A stretch of DNA of 64,000 nt, from contig JACZRS010000001.1 in NCBI GenBank assembly GCA_022574595.1, forward strand, positions 1-64,000. Reading direction: 5' to 3'. This document shows positions 1 to 7,650 of the stretch, piece after piece (the first letter of the stretch is position 1; each line of letters begins with the position of its first letter). This stretch comes from Planctomycetota bacterium. GTDB lineage: Bacteria; Planctomycetota; Phycisphaerae; Phycisphaerales; SM1A02. Under the pieces are notes generated by a model that saw only the letters and a program-made list of their open reading frames with translations, ran no database searches and was not told where the DNA came from. Made by a program: the position numbers and the translations under genes.

Positions 1-515
1 ACCCCACGGTGACGAACTGCATTCTGTGGGGCAATGTCCCGAACGAGATTGCTGATGACGTCGGCTCATCGACCACCGCGTCCTACAGCGACATTGCCGG
101 TGGCTTCCCCGGAGTGGGCAACATCGACGCCGATCCGCTGTTCGTCGATCCTGACAATGGCAACTTGCGGCTTCAGCCCGGCTCGCCGTGCATCGATGCC
201 GCCAACAACAACGCTGTATTGAATGGAATCGAAACGGATCTCGACGGTAACTCTCGCTTCATTGAGGTTCCCAGCACGCCGGATACCGGATTAGGCGATT
301 GCCCGATCGTGGACATGGGTGCCTACGAATTTCAAGAAGGAAAAGCAAACTGTTGCCCCTGGGATCTTGATGAAAGTGGATCGGTCGGCACTAGCGATCT
401 ATTAGCACTCTTCGCTCAGTGGGGTACTGATGGTCCAGCAGACTTTGATGGAAGTGGTACCGTTAATACAAATGACCTGCTGATCCTCTTCGCCAATTGG
501 GGGCCATGTCCGTAA
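1..515 (+). CDS. Right-handed beta-helix protein, C-terminal part, dockerin-like end (5' truncated by window)
   Basis: The frame is open from the first bases, so this is the 3' end of a longer gene. The visible part starts in beta-helix text (TNCILWGN) and continues with the conserved closing module seen again in the next gene: DADPLFVDPDNGNLRLQPG, SPCIDAA, an ETDLDGNSRF segment and DMGAYEF. The last ~50 residues are two EF-hand-like calcium loops (DLDESGSVGTSDLLALFAQW and DFDGSGTVNTNDLLILFANW), the dockerin-like pair common at the ends of planctomycete secreted proteins. It is probably exported or surface bound; substrate unknown. It is a close paralogue of the gene that follows and may be its co-transcribed partner. 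Confidence 0.85.
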   Translation, partial: PTVTNCILWGNVPNEIADDVGSSTTASYSDIAGGFPGVGNIDADPLFVDPDNGNLRLQPGSPCIDAANNNAVLNGIETDLDGNSRFIEVPSTPDTGLGDCPIVDMGAYEFQEGKANCCPWDLDESGSVGTSDLLALFAQWGTDGPADFDGSGTVNTNDLLILFANWGPCP

Positions 516-577
516 TCCATTTGCACCACCACACCGATGGCGAACCGGCCAACGGATTGCCCCAAGGAGATATCCAG

Positions 578-2098
578 ATGAAAAAGCTAAATATCCGATT
601 CAAAATAGCTCTCTGTCTTGCAGCGATCATGGTCCTAGCCACGATAACTTCAGCCGACACTATAAACGTCCCAGGAGATCAACCGAGCATTCAGTCTGGC
701 ATCGACGTAGCGGTAAACGGTGATGAGGTCGTGGTTGCCCCTGGCACCTACTTCGAGATCATCAATTTCCTCGGCAAGGCGATTACCGTTCGCAGCACTG
801 ATCCGACCGACCCGGTAGTGGTGGCCAATACCATCATTGATGCAGATGGAAGCGGCAGCGTAGTCACCTGCATTAGCGGAGAAGGGCCGGACACGGTCAT
901 AGACGGCTTCACGATAACTGGAGGGACGGGAAGTAATGACGGCTTCTGCGATCTGGGCGGTGGGATGTACAACATCGGTAGCAGCCCGACCGTGAATAAC
1001 TGCACATTCACCGATAACTTTGCTGAATTCGGCGGCGGGATGTACAACGACTTCAGCAGCCCGACGATTACCAATTGCACATTTACCAACAACTATGGGT
1101 TTGGCGGCGGGGGGATCGCCAACTGGAGCAACTGCAGCCCGACGATAACAAATTGCACGTTCAGCGAGAATTCATCATGTGAGGGTGGCGCCGGCATATA
1201 TGACTACAGCGGCAACGCGACGGTGACCAACTGCACGTTCACCGACAATTATGCGGATGGCTATGGTGGCGCGATAGTAGGTGGCAACCTGGTGACCAAC
1301 TGCACATTCAGCGGGAACGCAGCGACATATCAGGGCGGAGGGATGTACACCGGCGCGACGGTGATCAATTGCACATTTACAGGCAACTCGGCTGGCAGTG
1401 GTGGAGGGATGATTGCTGCAGGGACCGTGATAAATTGCACGTTCAGCTCGAACACAGCGGGTAACGGCGGCGGAATGGCAATCGTCAACGGCAACCCGAC
1501 GGTGACTAACTGCACATTCAGTGAAAACTCAGCAACAAACGGTCGCGCTATCGCATTCGAGGACAATTGGCCATGGCCACCAAGCAACCTGACCCTGACA
1601 AACTGCATCCTGTGGGACGGCGGCGGTGAGATCTACAACATCGACTTGGCCACTATTACCATCAGCTACAGCAATGTCCATGGCGGTTTCGCTGGCACTG
1701 GCAACATCGACATCGATCCAGTCTTCGTCGATCCTGGCAATGGCAACCTGCGACTTCAGCCCGGCTCGCCGTGTATCGATGCAGGCGCCAACGCCGCTGT
1801 GCCTGAAGGTATCGAGACCGACATGGATGGCAATCCTCGCTTTGTTGATGATCCCTTGACTAAAAACACCGGCCTTGGCAGTTGTATAATTGCGGACATG
1901 GGCGCATACGAGTTTCAAGATGGAACAACAGATTGCTGCATTGGGGATCTCGATGGAAATGGATCCGTCGATACTGGAGATCTGCTTGAACTCTTTGCAC
2001 AATGGGGGACAGCAGGATCAGCCGACTTTGATGAAAGTGGTACGGTAAATACAATAGACTTACTAATCCTGTTTGCTAATTGGGGCCAATGCCCATAA
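578..2098 (+). CDS. Secreted right-handed beta-helix (polymorphic repeat) protein with dockerin-like C-terminus
   Basis: I place the start at the ATG at 578, not at the upstream in-frame ATG at 497, because AAGGAGA lies 7 bases before it and the product then opens with a classic signal peptide (MKKLNIRF, a hydrophobic stretch, then SADT). Residues ~30-380 are beta-helix rungs repeating the pattern TVTNCTFTDN-x-A-x-x-x-GGGMYN about ten times. Next come the PVFVDPGNGNLRLQPG / SPCIDAGA / DMGAYEF closing module and two dockerin-like loops (DLDGNGSVDTGDLLELFAQW, DFDESGTVNTIDLLILFANW). The product is about 506 residues. The rungs resemble chlamydial Pmp and pectate-lyase-like folds; the function is probably adhesion or polysaccharide contact, but no catalytic motif was recognised. 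Confidence 0.9.
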   Translation: MKKLNIRFKIALCLAAIMVLATITSADTINVPGDQPSIQSGIDVAVNGDEVVVAPGTYFEIINFLGKAITVRSTDPTDPVVVANTIIDADGSGSVVTCISGEGPDTVIDGFTITGGTGSNDGFCDLGGGMYNIGSSPTVNNCTFTDNFAEFGGGMYNDFSSPTITNCTFTNNYGFGGGGIANWSNCSPTITNCTFSENSSCEGGAGIYDYSGNATVTNCTFTDNYADGYGGAIVGGNLVTNCTFSGNAATYQGGGMYTGATVINCTFTGNSAGSGGGMIAAGTVINCTFSSNTAGNGGGMAIVNGNPTVTNCTFSENSATNGRAIAFEDNWPWPPSNLTLTNCILWDGGGEIYNIDLATITISYSNVHGGFAGTGNIDIDPVFVDPGNGNLRLQPGSPCIDAGANAAVPEGIETDMDGNPRFVDDPLTKNTGLGSCIIADMGAYEFQDGTTDCCIGDLDGNGSVDTGDLLELFAQWGTAGSADFDESGTVNTIDLLILFANWGQCP

Positions 2099-2122
2099 AA
2101 AAGGCCCCGATGGAATCGGGAT
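2097..2122 (-). terminator. Rho-independent terminator (minus strand) for the 416-residue unknown gene
   Basis: On the minus strand the arms CCCGAT and ATCGGG around a 3-base loop are followed by GCC and six Ts. It lies about 60 bases past the stop of the minus-strand gene at 2181-3431. In the plus direction there is no T-run, so its value for the upstream beta-helix gene is doubtful. Confidence 0.6.
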
Positions 2123-2180
2123 CTCCGCTATGCTCCGACATCAAGGCATAATGTTGCCATCGCCATTATCCTGCCGCGCC

Positions 2181-3431
2181 TCAGGGTTTCTCCGGCAACT
2201 CGAACTGCACCACCACCGAGGATGGCATTACAGGATACTCCACCCTACACCGGTAAACATCAAACTGCTCACCAGCCCAGCCCAGCCGATCAAACGCGTA
2301 CTGCGCCATCTCCGGATAGCGAGGCACATCCAGTGTCTGCAAAACCGACGGCCCTTTGCCTATATACACAACCGACTCGCGCAGTGCAAGAATGTCACAA
2401 TCCCGTCCTTCCGTTGGTGCATCTCCGCAGTTATGGTCACCATAAACAGTCACATCAGGAGCGATTTCTCCAAACGTCCCCGCTTTGACCAATACATCCA
2501 GAATCAATACCTCACACGGCGTGCGCACCAACGCCTGACTTATCTGCACGCGGTTATGCTCGTCCTGGTAGCGTTCCAGCGCCGCCCGTGACACATCTCC
2601 CACAAAGCAGGTGACTGCCGATTGATTACCTACACTCTCGCCCTCAAGCTGTACGTTGATCATCCCCATCGCTGCGGGAACTCTTCGGAACATGGGCAAG
2701 GGTTGACTACAAAACTCTCGAAGAAGTGGAACGCCACTCGTGACCTCGCCCTCTGAATCCAGCGGCTCACAAACCACAGAATGTCGCACTTCGCCATCAT
2801 CATCGGAAACTCCCAGCCGGGCGATGGTCCATGAAGCCCCACGACGAAGTCTACGTAACCCCACCAAGCCCCGAATCACCGCAACGTCAAGTTGCTCTGG
2901 GTCATCCTCGTTAGGCTGGTATATATAACACGCCAGCCTCGTCCGGGCCTGTACGCCCCAGAGGTGGCTGTTGCCTCTAAAGCAGGCACGCTTGTGCTGA
3001 AGATCCAACTGCTTCGTCTCACCCTCCGCGTAGGCACTAACCATTGTGTCGAACGTTCTGCGGTTGTCCGCATGAGTTCGCACAAGGTCTTCAAACGCTT
3101 CATAGGCCTGGTCCACTGAATCAATCAGCGAATCTGGGACACCGCGAGCCGCTGCCTTCTTCAGGAATTTTCGCATCAGCGCTGCACCTGGAATGCAGCT
3201 TGCCAAAGCCAGGGGATCGTAGGAATTGGCGAATCGGTAGATAGGCCAAATCACGGTTCCCCCCATATTCATAACACGTTCAGCATCCGCAGCCTTGCGT
3301 ATACCCCCAGGTATAGCTGCGATCATTTGAGCAAGTGCAGTGCGAAGTCTTGTCAAAACCTCGGCCGTTTGTTCCTCAAATGACTCAAATTCGTGCTTTA
3401 ACCGCTGCTTTGAAGCCTGCATCTGAGCCAT
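2181..3431 (-). CDS. Uncharacterised 416-residue cytoplasmic protein
   Basis: I do not recognise the family. There is no signal peptide or membrane segment. Residues 1-40 are a charged, probably coiled-coil helix (MAQMQASKQRLKHEFESFEE). Residues ~40-130 look helical and include FANSYDPLALASCIPGAALM and AARGVPDSLIDSVDQAYEAF. The remainder is mixed, with several Cys residues (RDCDIL, CRVEYP). GAGG lies 6 bases before the ATG. It sits alone between exported-protein genes and diverges from the LVIVD-repeat gene across a 199-bp gap with a strong promoter and a perfect palindrome. Its coding style matches its neighbours and the length suggests an intact gene; function unknown. Confidence 0.75.
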   Translation of the reverse strand: MAQMQASKQRLKHEFESFEEQTAEVLTRLRTALAQMIAAIPGGIRKAADAERVMNMGGTVIWPIYRFANSYDPLALASCIPGAALMRKFLKKAAARGVPDSLIDSVDQAYEAFEDLVRTHADNRRTFDTMVSAYAEGETKQLDLQHKRACFRGNSHLWGVQARTRLACYIYQPNEDDPEQLDVAVIRGLVGLRRLRRGASWTIARLGVSDDDGEVRHSVVCEPLDSEGEVTSGVPLLREFCSQPLPMFRRVPAAMGMINVQLEGESVGNQSAVTCFVGDVSRAALERYQDEHNRVQISQALVRTPCEVLILDVLVKAGTFGEIAPDVTVYGDHNCGDAPTEGRDCDILALRESVVYIGKGPSVLQTLDVPRYPEMAQYAFDRLGWAGEQFDVYRCRVEYPVMPSSVVVQFELPEKP

Positions 3432-3504
3432 TGTACGCCTCTTTCAACATCTTTTGAAAGCCCATCATAGAGTAGAGATCTTTAGATTGGAAGTAATTAA
3501 TAAA

Positions 3505-3524
3505 AGAATTATTATAATAATTCT
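3505..3524. promoter_or_regulatory. Perfect 20-bp palindrome, candidate operator
   Basis: AGAATTATTATAATAATTCT is identical to its own reverse complement over all 20 bases. Its last base is the first T of the TTGACA box of the plus-strand promoter at 3524-3552. A fully symmetric, spacer-free site abutting a -35 box between divergent genes is a typical operator layout. The regulator is unknown and no regulator gene is adjacent. Being AT-only apart from two G/C pairs, it could instead act as an UP-like or intrinsically bent element. Confidence 0.5.
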
Positions 3525-3552
3525 TGACAGCCGATTATAGAGCCTCTACATT
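3524..3552 (+). promoter_or_regulatory. Sigma70-type promoter of the LVIVD-repeat gene
   Basis: TTGACA at 3524-3529, a 17-base spacer, then TACATT at 3547-3552 (4 of 6 matches to TATAAT). It is preceded by a long AT-rich tract and lies 78 bases upstream of the ATG at 3631. It is among the best consensus promoters I saw in the window. Confidence 0.6.
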
Positions 3553-3630
3553 GCATTTTGGATATTACTGGTTCCCCATGGCCATAGCTGCCAGAAAGAC
3601 AGCCACGACCTTTTTACAGGAGTCAATTCA

Positions 3631-6333
3631 ATGCGATTCGATCAAGCTAAAACAGTTGCGAACTCAGTAGTAGCAGCTTTCATCTTGATGATTCTAACGG
3701 CCAACTCCTTTACCGCCGCTTCCGGGGGCGGCGGCGACCCGCCGCCTGTGATAGAGTCGGTTGAGCCGACGCAGTTAGTCTCCGGCACAGTGCCCCAGCC
3801 GGACATTCTGGTGTTCGGGACCGACTTAATCATTGGGCTTCCCTCGGCAACCAATCGGCCGACTGTGGCGTTGCGCCATGTTGATGGGATTGCTGAATTC
3901 AGCGCCCTTGCATGGGTGAACTTCGGTGGCACCATGGCGACTGTTACGTATGAGCAAATGAGCCTCATCGCCGCGCCGATGGGTACGTACGATGTGATCG
4001 TTACCCGGCCTGACAAACAAACCGATACGCTTGAAGCGGCATTTGAAATCAACGATGGTCTTGATTCTGACGGGCCGCAACTGAATGTACGTAGCGCCTG
4101 GGGTGGGCCGGTCAATGATGTCGCGATAGTTGGGGATTTAGCCTACGCAGCAATAGGCCGGCGATTGGTGGTGATAGATCTTGCCGATGAAACCAATCCC
4201 GTTGAGATTGGGTCGTTATATATCCCATCGGGAGTTGGGGGGGTGGCTGTCTCTGGAAGTTACGCCTTTCTCGGAGCAAACCAACCTTATTACTTTACGG
4301 TTGTCGATATTTCTGATCCTACCAATCCGACGCTAATATCTGCAGGGCAAGGAGACAGCTTCTCCCGAGATGTGCATTTTTACGGGAACCTGGCGTATGT
4401 GCGATCCGAAGGAGGTAGTGTTCAAGCCTTCGATATCACAAGTCCTGCCAATGTCATTCCCCTGGGTAGTGTTGCGGCCGGAGGCAATGCCATGACAATT
4501 GTCGGCGATCTGTTGTACGTGGGAACCGATGAGCTGGCGGTGGGTGAACCATCCATCCACTTCGTGGCCTTTCGAGTTTATGACCTGGCTGCTGACTCAC
4601 TCAATCCGCCTATGATCGGCGAAGTGCAGTTCAACGCCAGCAACGATAACGGCGGTGGATTAACTCGAGCTGTCGCCGTGGAGGGTGGCTACGCTATTTG
4701 GACACTCCGTAAGGATGATATTGGTGGTGGCATTGAGATGCTCCTTACCCTGGACATTACCGATCCTACTTCGCCCATCATCCTCAGTGCTATCAACAAT
4801 GACAACATCGGCTCACAATTCACACAGGTTGTTCTCTCCGGGGGCCTAGCTTATGTTGCAGATGAAGCATTTGAGCCATTAGAATGGGCTGGAGCTAAAG
4901 GCCTAACCGTCTTTGATATCGCAACTGATCCGACCAATCCAACAATCATCACCACATTCAAGACCCACGGCAACGTCGTGGGCCTCGAAATCCTAGGCAA
5001 TCGTGCTTACCTCCGTGACAGTGGCGAAGGATTGATTATTCTGGATATTTCTAATCCCGTCAATCCAGTGCGGCTTGGCAATTACCACTCACCGGCTGTA
5101 ATGCGGCAAATGGTAAAATCTGGTGATCTTCTATATATCGCAGATGCGTGGAATGGTTTTACAGTGCTGGATGTATCGGATGCTGCTCATCCCGAAGTGG
5201 TGAGTGTGTATCTGGCTGAGCATGTCGAGGCGCTATATATCTGTACTGGCTTGTCAAGTCCACTTGGTATTGATTCTACAGGTATATTTCTTAAAGATAA
5301 CACAATCTACTTAGGAGCTGGGCATCTAGGGTTGGAGGCTGTGGATGTAAGCGATCCAACCACGCCAACGTTTTTGGGCGCGATGCGGATCGATCAGCTT
5401 CCACCTACAGATCCGCCTACAACTGCAAAGTCAAGATTCGTTGGTGTTCGGGTTCTTGGAGATGTAGCCAGCATCGGATTCGAGCAAAGGACTTGTGGTG
5501 GCATCGGTGGAGTTTTTCTCAACGTCAATATCAGCGACCCGGGTCATATGTTCGAGCTCGGCCGAGTCTCCCATGGCTGGCCGGCTGCTGCTACTATCGA
5601 ACTTTCCGAATCGGGAGCAGCGTTCCTGGGTTTCGGAGGTGCTGACTTTGGCTTCGACGTTACGATTGAAACGAGTGATCCGAGCAATCCGCAGGTATTG
5701 TATGTGGGGCAGATTAACTCCATTACGGATGTCGCTCTTGATGGCAACATACTGTATCTAGGAAGTGAATACGGCGGGCGCGGTATATTTGATCCCGAAA
5801 GAGGACTGTACGTTCAGGATGTGACGGATCCATCGAATCCAGTTCAACTCGCCTACATCAACGATACAACGCCATTGGCTGGGGGCGTGGAGCTAGCTGC
5901 CGCATTCGCGCTCGCGGTGCAAGGACAGCGACTTTTTGTCGCCGGTCGTGGTTGTTCTCCCGGTGGAGGGTGCGGGCGAGAGGCACTTTACCTTTTCGAT
6001 ATCAGTGACCCCTCAGAACCAGTTTTCCTGAGTATAAAATCGTTTATTGGGGGTAGTAACGCAGGGCTATGGATTGATGATGCTGTGATCTATGTGGCCA
6101 ACGCATTGAATAATGGCAACATAGGCCCAGCGACAGGTCTGCTGATTGTCGAGGTTGAGGAAGCAAACCTGGCTGATCTGGATGGGGACGGTGTGGTTGG
6201 TACTAGCGACTTACTTATCTTGTTTGCAAATTGGGGTCCGTGCCCCCCCAAGGGTGATTGTCCAGCCGACCTCGATGGCGATGGCTCCGTCAACACAAGT
6301 GATCTACTAGAACTCTTCGCAAATTGGGGATGA
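3631..6333 (+). CDS. Secreted LVIVD-repeat (beta-propeller-like) protein with dockerin-like C-terminus
   Basis: AGGAG lies 8 bases before the ATG. Residues 1-32 form a signal peptide. Residues ~38-140 resemble an IPT/TIG-type domain (PPVIESVEPTQLVSGT...). From ~150 to ~840 there are about a dozen LVIVD-type repeats of the form 'V-x-G-x-x-A-Y-V-A-x-G...L-x-V-x-D-I-S-D-P-x-N-P', a fold predicted to make beta-propeller blades. The last ~50 residues carry two dockerin-like loops (DLDGDGVVGTSDLLILFANW and DLDGDGSVNTSDLLELFANW). The length is about 900 residues. The role is probably a cell-surface or extracellular binding protein; no enzyme signature was seen. It shares its orientation and the dockerin-like tail with the next gene, from which it is separated by only 49 bases containing a small hairpin. 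Confidence 0.88.
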   Translation: MRFDQAKTVANSVVAAFILMILTANSFTAASGGGGDPPPVIESVEPTQLVSGTVPQPDILVFGTDLIIGLPSATNRPTVALRHVDGIAEFSALAWVNFGGTMATVTYEQMSLIAAPMGTYDVIVTRPDKQTDTLEAAFEINDGLDSDGPQLNVRSAWGGPVNDVAIVGDLAYAAIGRRLVVIDLADETNPVEIGSLYIPSGVGGVAVSGSYAFLGANQPYYFTVVDISDPTNPTLISAGQGDSFSRDVHFYGNLAYVRSEGGSVQAFDITSPANVIPLGSVAAGGNAMTIVGDLLYVGTDELAVGEPSIHFVAFRVYDLAADSLNPPMIGEVQFNASNDNGGGLTRAVAVEGGYAIWTLRKDDIGGGIEMLLTLDITDPTSPIILSAINNDNIGSQFTQVVLSGGLAYVADEAFEPLEWAGAKGLTVFDIATDPTNPTIITTFKTHGNVVGLEILGNRAYLRDSGEGLIILDISNPVNPVRLGNYHSPAVMRQMVKSGDLLYIADAWNGFTVLDVSDAAHPEVVSVYLAEHVEALYICTGLSSPLGIDSTGIFLKDNTIYLGAGHLGLEAVDVSDPTTPTFLGAMRIDQLPPTDPPTTAKSRFVGVRVLGDVASIGFEQRTCGGIGGVFLNVNISDPGHMFELGRVSHGWPAAATIELSESGAAFLGFGGADFGFDVTIETSDPSNPQVLYVGQINSITDVALDGNILYLGSEYGGRGIFDPERGLYVQDVTDPSNPVQLAYINDTTPLAGGVELAAAFALAVQGQRLFVAGRGCSPGGGCGREALYLFDISDPSEPVFLSIKSFIGGSNAGLWIDDAVIYVANALNNGNIGPATGLLIVEVEEANLADLDGDGVVGTSDLLILFANWGPCPPKGDCPADLDGDGSVNTSDLLELFANWG

Positions 6334-6346
6334 AAAACTATAAAGC

Positions 6347-6363
6347 CGCGACCGTTGGTCGCG
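6347..6363 (+). other. Intercistronic hairpin without T-run
   Basis: Arms CGCGACC and GGTCGCG around a GTT loop, between the LVIVD gene and the next ATG at 6383. No T-run follows, so it is more likely an mRNA-processing or stabilising hairpin than a terminator. This supports co-transcription of the flanking genes. Confidence 0.4.
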
Positions 6364-6382
6364 TACAGAAAGGAATCATAAA

Positions 6383-7228
6383 ATGAATAAATCACACCTC
6401 GTTACCACCGCAATAGCGTTAGCCATGACAGCAGGCATTGTAAAGGCAGATGTTCTCTACGACACAACGGGTATGAGCAAGAAAGGAACTTGGGATGAAT
6501 CGTATGGCAACTTCATCGGTGGCGCGATTTTCTTTGGGGACGACATTGATTCGCAAGCGGCCGACAACTTCGAGTTGGACGGTACGTATGGTATTACCAT
6601 TGTGACTGCGGATTATGGAACGACTTCTGCTTTACCACCAGTTGATGGAGTGTTGGTTGAGATCTTTGAAGATCTGGGCGGATTCCCAAGTGAAGTCCCA
6701 ATCGCACAGGTGCTCTCCGCGGAGTTTGTCGCGACGCAGATTGACATTCACCCTGTGATAGACGGTTTACGCCTCACGGTCGATTTGTCAAACGAGGGCA
6801 TTACGTTGGCCCCTGGCACATGGTGGGTAGCGATCACTCCGGTGGATACAGCCCCGCTCGGTGGAGAAATCTACAACCAGCTCGCCAGCACAGCTGGAAC
6901 ATACGGGAACAGCACACACCGTCGCGATGGCGGCGAAGACCACGGCAATGGATTACCAGGATTCACCGGCGAAAATGACTGGATCCTCGCCGGTTTGCTT
7001 GGTGGTAATGAATATGCCGACCTCGCCATGAGAATCGAAGGCACCTTGGTTGGCGAACCATGCCCTGCTGACCTGGATGGAAGTGGTGCAGTCAATACCA
7101 GCGACCTTCTTGAGCTATTCGCTGCGTGGGGCAAAAACCCCGGCAGCCCCGCCGACCTCGATGGCGACGGCACAGTCAGCACAAGTGATCTGCTAATCCT
7201 CTTCGCCAATTGGGGCCCCTGTCCTTAG
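6383..7228 (+). CDS. Small secreted beta-rich protein with dockerin-like C-terminus
   Basis: 281 residues. AGGA lies 7 bases before the ATG. Residues 1-22 are a signal peptide ending near VKADV. Residues ~25-225 form one beta-rich domain of the choice-of-anchor kind (DVLYDTTGMS, DSQAADNFELDG, GTWWVAITPVD) that I cannot name further. The C-terminal ~50 residues hold two dockerin-like loops (DLDGSGAVNTSDLLELFAAW, DLDGDGTVSTSDLLILFANW). It probably shares a transcript with the LVIVD-repeat gene and is followed by a clear terminator. No catalytic residues recognised. Confidence 0.85.
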   Translation: MNKSHLVTTAIALAMTAGIVKADVLYDTTGMSKKGTWDESYGNFIGGAIFFGDDIDSQAADNFELDGTYGITIVTADYGTTSALPPVDGVLVEIFEDLGGFPSEVPIAQVLSAEFVATQIDIHPVIDGLRLTVDLSNEGITLAPGTWWVAITPVDTAPLGGEIYNQLASTAGTYGNSTHRRDGGEDHGNGLPGFTGENDWILAGLLGGNEYADLAMRIEGTLVGEPCPADLDGSGAVNTSDLLELFAAWGKNPGSPADLDGDGTVSTSDLLILFANWGPCP

Positions 7229-7263
7229 CGCGATTGAGCAGATAGATAAGTCAATTCTCAGCA

Positions 7264-7291
7264 CCCCCGGCCATATCGGTCGGGGTTTTTA
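7264..7291 (+). terminator. Rho-independent terminator after the small dockerin-like protein
   Basis: Stem CCCCGGCC / GGTCGGGG with one G-T pair and a 5-base loop, followed by TTTTT. It lies 36 bases past the stop codon at 7228. Confidence 0.8.
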
Positions 7292-7539
7292 ATTGCCCAA
7301 TTTGACAACGCAATACCTGTTTTCTGACCTATTCACTTCTGATAGTCATTATTTTCAGCTTCTGAGGACTAAATAAAGCCTATTTCTAGAGAAATAATGA
7401 TTGCTGGAAACCTTGGCTTGGTGTACCCTCCTATCTGTTCGGTTTAGGCTCGGCTTGAGTTGGATGGTGACAATATCGTTCCGCTCAGCCAAAGCGATCC
7501 TCCAGCAGACAGAATGCGGCAGGATCTATAGGAGGAGCA

Positions 7540-7638
7540 ATGGTGCTAAGTGATTGTCAATCGCTTTATAGATTTGCGGGGCCGACTGTCGTTAATCTAC
7601 GACGAGTGAGGAAGATTACCTCAAGTTTTAATCTATAG
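7540..7638 (+). CDS. Candidate 32-residue leader peptide (upstream ORF)
   Basis: ATG at 7540 is preceded by GGAGGAG. It reads 32 codons (MVLSDCQSLYRFAGPT..., ending SSFNL) to a TAG at 7636-7638. That stop is 12 bases before the ATG of the metalloprotease gene, so translation of the two could be coupled, or the peptide could control the downstream gene. The peptide is basic in its second half (LRRVRK). Its reality rests only on the strong ribosome binding site and its position; chance is a fair alternative. Confidence 0.35.
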   Translation: MVLSDCQSLYRFAGPTVVNLRRVRKITSSFNL

Positions 7639-7650
7639 AAGGAGAAGGAA

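Larger units (their letters stand above)
7229..7650. other. 422-bp intergenic region before the metalloprotease gene
   Basis: It begins with a Rho-independent terminator (7264-7291), continues with AT-rich sequence in which I see no convincing promoter, and ends with a short ribosome-binding-site-led upstream ORF (7540-7638) and the AAGGAG site of the protease gene. I see no RNA gene or repeat here. Confidence 0.6.
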
